8,246 nt of DNA from Thermodesulfobacteriota bacterium (GTDB taxonomy: Bacteria; Desulfobacterota; DSM-4660; Desulfatiglandales; HGW-15). Under the pieces are notes generated by a model, which saw nothing but the letters and a program-made list of their open reading frames with translations, made no database searches and was not told the origin of the DNA. Shown one piece after another: positions 5,262-8,246 of the stretch (its first letter is position 1; the number at the start of each line of letters is the position of its first letter). The position numbers and the translations under genes were made by a program. The stretch spans positions 1 to 8,246 of the forward strand of contig JALOPA010000058.1 in assembly GCA_025454125.1 (NCBI GenBank), given 5' to 3'.

Positions 5262-6329
5262 ATGGAAACTGACGCTCGCATCTATATTGCCGGTCATAGA
5301 GGGTTGGTCGGTTCCGCGATAACGAGAAAGCTGGAATCGGAAGGGTACTCCAATCTGATCGTGAGGTCCCACAGGGAACTCGATCTGCTGCGGCAGGCGG
5401 AGGTCGAGGCTTTTTTCAAAGCGGAAAAGCCGGAATACGTTTTTCTCGCTGCGGCAAAAGTGGGAGGAATCCTGGCCAACAACACCTACCCGGCGGAGTT
5501 CATCTACGAGAACCTCATGATCGAGACCCATGTCATCCATCAGGCCTACAAGGCAGGGGTGAAGAAGCTGCTGTTTCTCGGCAGTTCGTGCATCTATCCG
5601 CGGGACTGCCCTCAGCCGATGAAAGAAGAGTCCTTGCTTTCCGGCAAGCTCGAACCGACCAATGAGCCTTATGCCATTGCGAAGATCGCCGGCATCAAGA
5701 TGTGCCAGTCCTACAACCGGCAGTACGGCACCCGCTTTATTTCTGTGATGCCGACCAACCTCTACGGCCCCGGCGACAATTTTGACCTGGAAACCAGTCA
5801 CGTACTCCCTGCGCTCATTCGGAAGTTTCATGAAGCAAAATTAAAGGAGCTGGAGGTTAGAGGTGGGAGGCTGGAGGCAAAACAAGAAAGGGAAAATGAG
5901 GCCTTAACCCTCAAGCGAAGCGATCCTCAAACCTCAAACCTCACTCCGCGGAGCGACGCCTCAAGTGAGCGCAGCGAACGCTCCTCCAGCGATTCTTCCG
6001 TGACCCTCTGGGGCACGGGAACACCGATGCGGGAGTTCCTGCACGTGGATGATCTTGCCGATGCGTGTGTGTTCCTGATGGATCACTACGAGGACTCGGA
6101 GATCATCAACATTGGAGTGGGCAAGGACATCAGCATCAGCGAACTCGCTGATCTGATCAAGGAGATCGTTGGTTTCAGGGGGGAAGTCCGCTATGACCGG
6201 ACCAAACCCGACGGCACGCCGCGAAAACTCCTGGATGTCGGCAGGCTCAGGGCTCTCGGCTGGCAGCCCAAGATCCCTCTTCGTGAGGGAATCGAGAGGA
6301 GCTATCGCTGGTTCAGAGAAAACAGATGA
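5262..6329 (+). CDS. fcl: GDP-L-fucose synthase with an in-frame insert
   Basis: This bifunctional epimerase/reductase turns GDP-4-keto-6-deoxy-mannose, the Gmd product, into GDP-L-fucose with NADPH. Numbered from the ATG at 5262 (AAGGG at 5252-5256, 5 nt upstream), it has the nucleotide-binding GHRGLVGSA at 11-19, [26 protein letters not shown] with Ser108 and Cys110, [10 protein letters not shown] with Tyr137 and Lys141, [12 protein letters not shown], His180, and [14 protein letters not shown] and [12 protein letters not shown] further on. These match the catalytic residues of the E. coli enzyme shifted by one. The product has 355 residues against 321 in E. coli. The surplus is about 45 residues between FHEAK (to 193) and VTLWGTGTP (from 247), encoded by a heptad-repeat insert and rich in Glu, Arg, Lys and Ser. 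Conserved sequence resumes in frame, so activity is plausible. The stop overlaps the next start as ATGA. Confidence 0.95.
   Translation: METDARIYIAGHRGLVGSAITRKLESEGYSNLIVRSHRELDLLRQAEVEAFFKAEKPEYVFLAAAKVGGILANNTYPAEFIYENLMIETHVIHQAYKAGVKKLLFLGSSCIYPRDCPQPMKEESLLSGKLEPTNEPYAIAKIAGIKMCQSYNRQYGTRFISVMPTNLYGPGDNFDLETSHVLPALIRKFHEAKLKELEVRGGRLEAKQERENEALTLKRSDPQTSNLTPRSDASSERSERSSSDSSVTLWGTGTPMREFLHVDDLADACVFLMDHYEDSEIINIGVGKDISISELADLIKEIVGFRGEVRYDRTKPDGTPRKLLDVGRLRALGWQPKIPLREGIERSYRWFRENR
5850..5996 (+). repeat. Heptad-repeat insert with both arms, inside fcl
   Basis: Four forward units start at 5850, 5857, 5864 and 5871 (two CTGGAGG, one TTAGAGG, one TGGGAGG), followed by C. A purine spacer AAAACAAGAAAGGGAAAATG comes next, then inverted units: CCTCAAG at 5909, CCTCAAA at 5925 and 5932, CCTCACT at 5939 and CCTCAAG at 5959. 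A small hairpin follows (GAGCG 5967-5971 with CGCTC 5979-5983). TGGAGGCAAAAC at 5872-5883 is identical to 4754-4765, the bases directly before the S23 ATG. The block therefore has a left and a right arm like the S23 cassette but no gene between them, and no stop array. It adds about 45 codons without a stop. The borders are inferred from comparison with E. coli Fcl. Confidence 0.75.
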
Positions 6330-8173
6330 CGGACTCTATGAAGAAGGTGGGAAAGAAAATATCTATCCTGGGGATTTCCGCCTTTTACCACGACAGCGCC
6401 GCATGTCTCCTGGAGGACGGCCGCATCGTTGCGGCCGCTCAGGAGGAACGCTTCACAAGGAAAAAGCATGATCCCCGGTTCCCGATCCATGCGGCGCAAT
6501 ACTGCCTCGCGGAAGCCGGGATCACGCCTGATGAGCTGAGCTTCGTGGTCTTTTACGACAAGCCGATCCTGACCTTCGAACGATTGCTTTTGAGCTATCT
6601 GACCGTGGCGCCGAGGGGTTGGCGGTCCTGGCTGGAATCCATGCCCCTGTGGCTGGGCCGGAAACTCCACGTCCCCAGGGTGATTCAAAGGGAGTTGGGA
6701 TACACCGGAGAGGTGCTGTTCACCGAGCACCACGAAGCCCATGCGGCCTCGGCGTTCTACCCTTCCCCCTTTGAGGAGGCGGCGATTCTCACGGTGGACG
6801 GTGTGGGGGAATGGGCGACGGCGAGCTATGGGTACGGAAAAGGAAGGGAGCTCTGCCTGCTCAAGGAGCTCCATTTCCCGGACTCTCTCGGACTGCTCTA
6901 CTCGGCCTTCACGTACTTCACCGGTTTCAGGGTGAACTCGGGGGAGTACAAGCTCATGGGCCTTGCGCCTTACGGCAAGCCCCGCTACAAAGACCTGATC
7001 CTCAGCGAGCTGGTGGACCTGAAGGAAGACGGATCGCTGCGCCTCAACCTCTCCTATTTTGATTTTCTCGGCGGACTCCGGATGACGAACCATCGCTTCG
7101 AGAACCTTTTTGGCGGACCCCCGAGAAAACCGGAGACGGAAATCACCGAAAGAGAGATGGATCTCGCGGCGAGCATCCAGGCCGTGACAGAGGAGACCCT
7201 GATGAAAATGGTGTCCCATGTCCATCGGGAGACGAAGCTGGAGCATCTCTGCCTTGCAGGAGGAGTGGCCCTGAATTGTGTGGCCAACGGCCGCATTTTG
7301 AAAGAGGGGCCTTTCAAGGATTTGTGGATCCAACCGGCTGCGGGCGACGCGGGCGGCGCCCTGGGAGCGGCTCTTGCCGTGTGGCATCGCTTTCTGGAGC
7401 AGGAAAGAACGGTTCCTTCCGGCAGAGACGGCCAGCACGGATCCTACCTGGGGCCGAGGTATTCGCCCGATGCGATCCAGGCCTTTCTGGATCAAAAGCG
7501 CTATCCCTATCGCCGATTGGGCCAAGGGGAGCGGCCCGGGGTGATCGCTGAGTTCATCGCGCAAGGGAGAATCGTGGGCTACCTCTCCGGCCGGATGGAG
7601 TTCGGGCCAAGGGCCTTGGGCGCCAGGAGCATCCTCGGGGACCCAAGGCAGGTTGAGACTCAAAGCGTCATGAACTTGAAGATCAAGTATCGAGAGTCCT
7701 TCAGGCCCTTCGCCCCCAGCGTGCTGGAGGAAAAAGCGTCCGAATACTTCGACCTCGAGCGGCCGAGCCCCTACATGCTCCTGGTGGCCAAAGTGCAGGA
7801 GAGCCGGCGTTTCCCGCAGCCCTCTCCGGACGGGATGGGCATCCGGGAGAGACTCAAAACCAAGAGGAGCGACATCCCCGCCGTGACCCACCTGGACTAC
7901 TCCGCGCGAATCCAGACCGTCGGCCAGGAAGAAAAGCCCGACTACTACAGGGTCATCGAGGAATTCGAGAGATTGACAGGATGCGCCGTCGTGGTGAACA
8001 CAAGCTTCAACGTCAGGGGGGAACCGATCGTTTGCACTCCGGAAGACGCTTACCGCTGCTTTATGCGCACGGAGATGGACCTGCTCGTCCTGGAGGATTT
8101 TCTTCTACTCAAGGAAGAGCAGCCTCTGTGGGAGGAGAAAAGAGACTGGCACGATGACCTCATCCTCGACTGA
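6326..8173 (+). CDS. NodU/CmcH-family O-carbamoyltransferase
   Basis: The product is 615 residues, a normal length for the family. These enzymes make carbamoyl-adenylate from carbamoyl phosphate and ATP in an N-terminal Kae1-like domain and pass the carbamoyl group to a hydroxyl, often of a sugar. The N-domain has [16 protein letters not shown] (His22), [29 protein letters not shown] (His135, His139), TVDGVGEW (Asp158) and [11 protein letters not shown] (Asp341); the four His/Asp positions and their spacing fit the iron site described for Tob[13 protein letters not shown] is at 311-322. The C-domain has [20 protein letters not shown] at 422-441, [14 protein letters not shown] and [20 protein letters not shown]. 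The start forms ATGA with the fcl stop, implying translational coupling; a second ATG at 6338 is possible. By context it probably carbamoylates a residue of the locus polysaccharide. The sxtI gene of saxitoxin clusters is a homologue. Confidence 0.93.
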   Translation: MTDSMKKVGKKISILGISAFYHDSAACLLEDGRIVAAAQEERFTRKKHDPRFPIHAAQYCLAEAGITPDELSFVVFYDKPILTFERLLLSYLTVAPRGWRSWLESMPLWLGRKLHVPRVIQRELGYTGEVLFTEHHEAHAASAFYPSPFEEAAILTVDGVGEWATASYGYGKGRELCLLKELHFPDSLGLLYSAFTYFTGFRVNSGEYKLMGLAPYGKPRYKDLILSELVDLKEDGSLRLNLSYFDFLGGLRMTNHRFENLFGGPPRKPETEITEREMDLAASIQAVTEETLMKMVSHVHRETKLEHLCLAGGVALNCVANGRILKEGPFKDLWIQPAAGDAGGALGAALAVWHRFLEQERTVPSGRDGQHGSYLGPRYSPDAIQAFLDQKRYPYRRLGQGERPGVIAEFIAQGRIVGYLSGRMEFGPRALGARSILGDPRQVETQSVMNLKIKYRESFRPFAPSVLEEKASEYFDLERPSPYMLLVAKVQESRRFPQPSPDGMGIRERLKTKRSDIPAVTHLDYSARIQTVGQEEKPDYYRVIEEFERLTGCAVVVNTSFNVRGEPIVCTPEDAYRCFMRTEMDLLVLEDFLLLKEEQPLWEEKRDWHDDLILD

Positions 8174-8246
8174 TCTCCCGGAAATCAGAAAATTCGGTAT
8201 CTTTGTCACCCTTTTTTTCGGGGCCTTGCTGGGAATCGCGCTTTGG
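8154..8246 (+). CDS. SxtJ-like small membrane protein, 3' end missing
   Basis: An ATG at 8154 opens a frame that runs to the window edge (31 codons) and overlaps the carbamoyltransferase end by 20 nt. The start encodes a short polar leader, then LPEIRKFGIF and a hydrophobic stretch VTLFFGALLGIALW. This order (E-RKFG followed at once by a membrane helix) is how SxtJ-family proteins begin, and such genes are commonly found directly after NodU-type carbamoyltransferases. Function of SxtJ proteins is not known. AGAG at 8141-8144 is a weak ribosome site, so coupled translation is likely. The call rests on a fragment plus context; a small SxtK/DUF5989-type gene would be expected next. Confidence 0.65.
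   Translation, partial: MTSSSTDLPEIRKFGIFVTLFFGALLGIALW

Noticed and set aside
3485..6329. gmd and fcl as pseudogenes disrupted by repeats
   Set aside because: Both inserts keep the frame, catalytic residues are intact and conserved C-terminal blocks follow.
6302..7891. Minus-strand open frame of 529 codons opposite the carbamoyltransferase
   Set aside because: It lies antisense to a well-conserved enzyme and shows no domain, so it is a codon-bias shadow despite its length.

Overview
The window is 8.2 kb of densely packed, all plus-strand, moderately GC-rich bacterial DNA from a cell-surface polysaccharide locus. The visible genes are a ceramidase-like hydrolase (5' end outside the window), a GT39/ArnT-type membrane glycosyltransferase, a membrane-anchored SGNH hydrolase, gmd, a four-helix-bundle (S23/IVP family) gene, fcl, a NodU/CmcH-type carbamoyltransferase and the first 31 codons of an SxtJ-like membrane protein. 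The gene set and the S23 gene suggest a Gram-negative environmental lineage such as Desulfobacterota or Nitrospirota. This is a guess from gene style, since no rRNA or lineage marker is present.

Layout: 1-915 holds the ceramidase-like gene. 983-2269 is the glycosyltransferase, which has no canonical start at its conserved N-terminus. 2355-3416 is the SGNH hydrolase. 3485-4693 is gmd, 4766-5158 the S23 gene and 5262-6329 fcl. 6326-8173 is the carbamoyltransferase, coupled to fcl by an ATGA overlap, and 8154-8246 is the sxtJ-like start, overlapping it by 20 nt. No gene-free stretch exceeds about 110 nt. No tRNA, rRNA or CRISPR was seen.

Function: Gmd and Fcl convert GDP-mannose to GDP-L-fucose. 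The GT39 protein probably transfers a lipid-linked sugar outside the membrane, and the SGNH hydrolase and carbamoyltransferase probably add or remove small modifications (acyl, carbamoyl) on the glycan. The carbamoyltransferase/SxtJ order matches sxtI-sxtJ of saxitoxin clusters and many polysaccharide clusters.

The unusual part is 4.35-6.0 kb. The S23 gene sits in a cassette built from 7-bp repeats: six GTAACRA-type heptads that place stop codons in all three frames, then four TTRGAGG-type heptads that end in a perfect GGAGG ribosome binding site 6 nt before the S23 ATG, then the gene, then eight heptads in inverted orientation. Both flanking sugar-nucleotide genes carry extra in-frame segments (about 30 codons in gmd, about 45 in fcl) that begin with four heptads of the same family, without the stop array and without S23. 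The fcl insert also has inverted heptads and shares a 12-mer with the S23 cassette edge, so it looks like a gene-less miniature of the cassette. I read this as a heptad-armed, S23-associated insertion element family with an expressed form and a protein-coding, in-frame form. Mobility and mechanism are inference.
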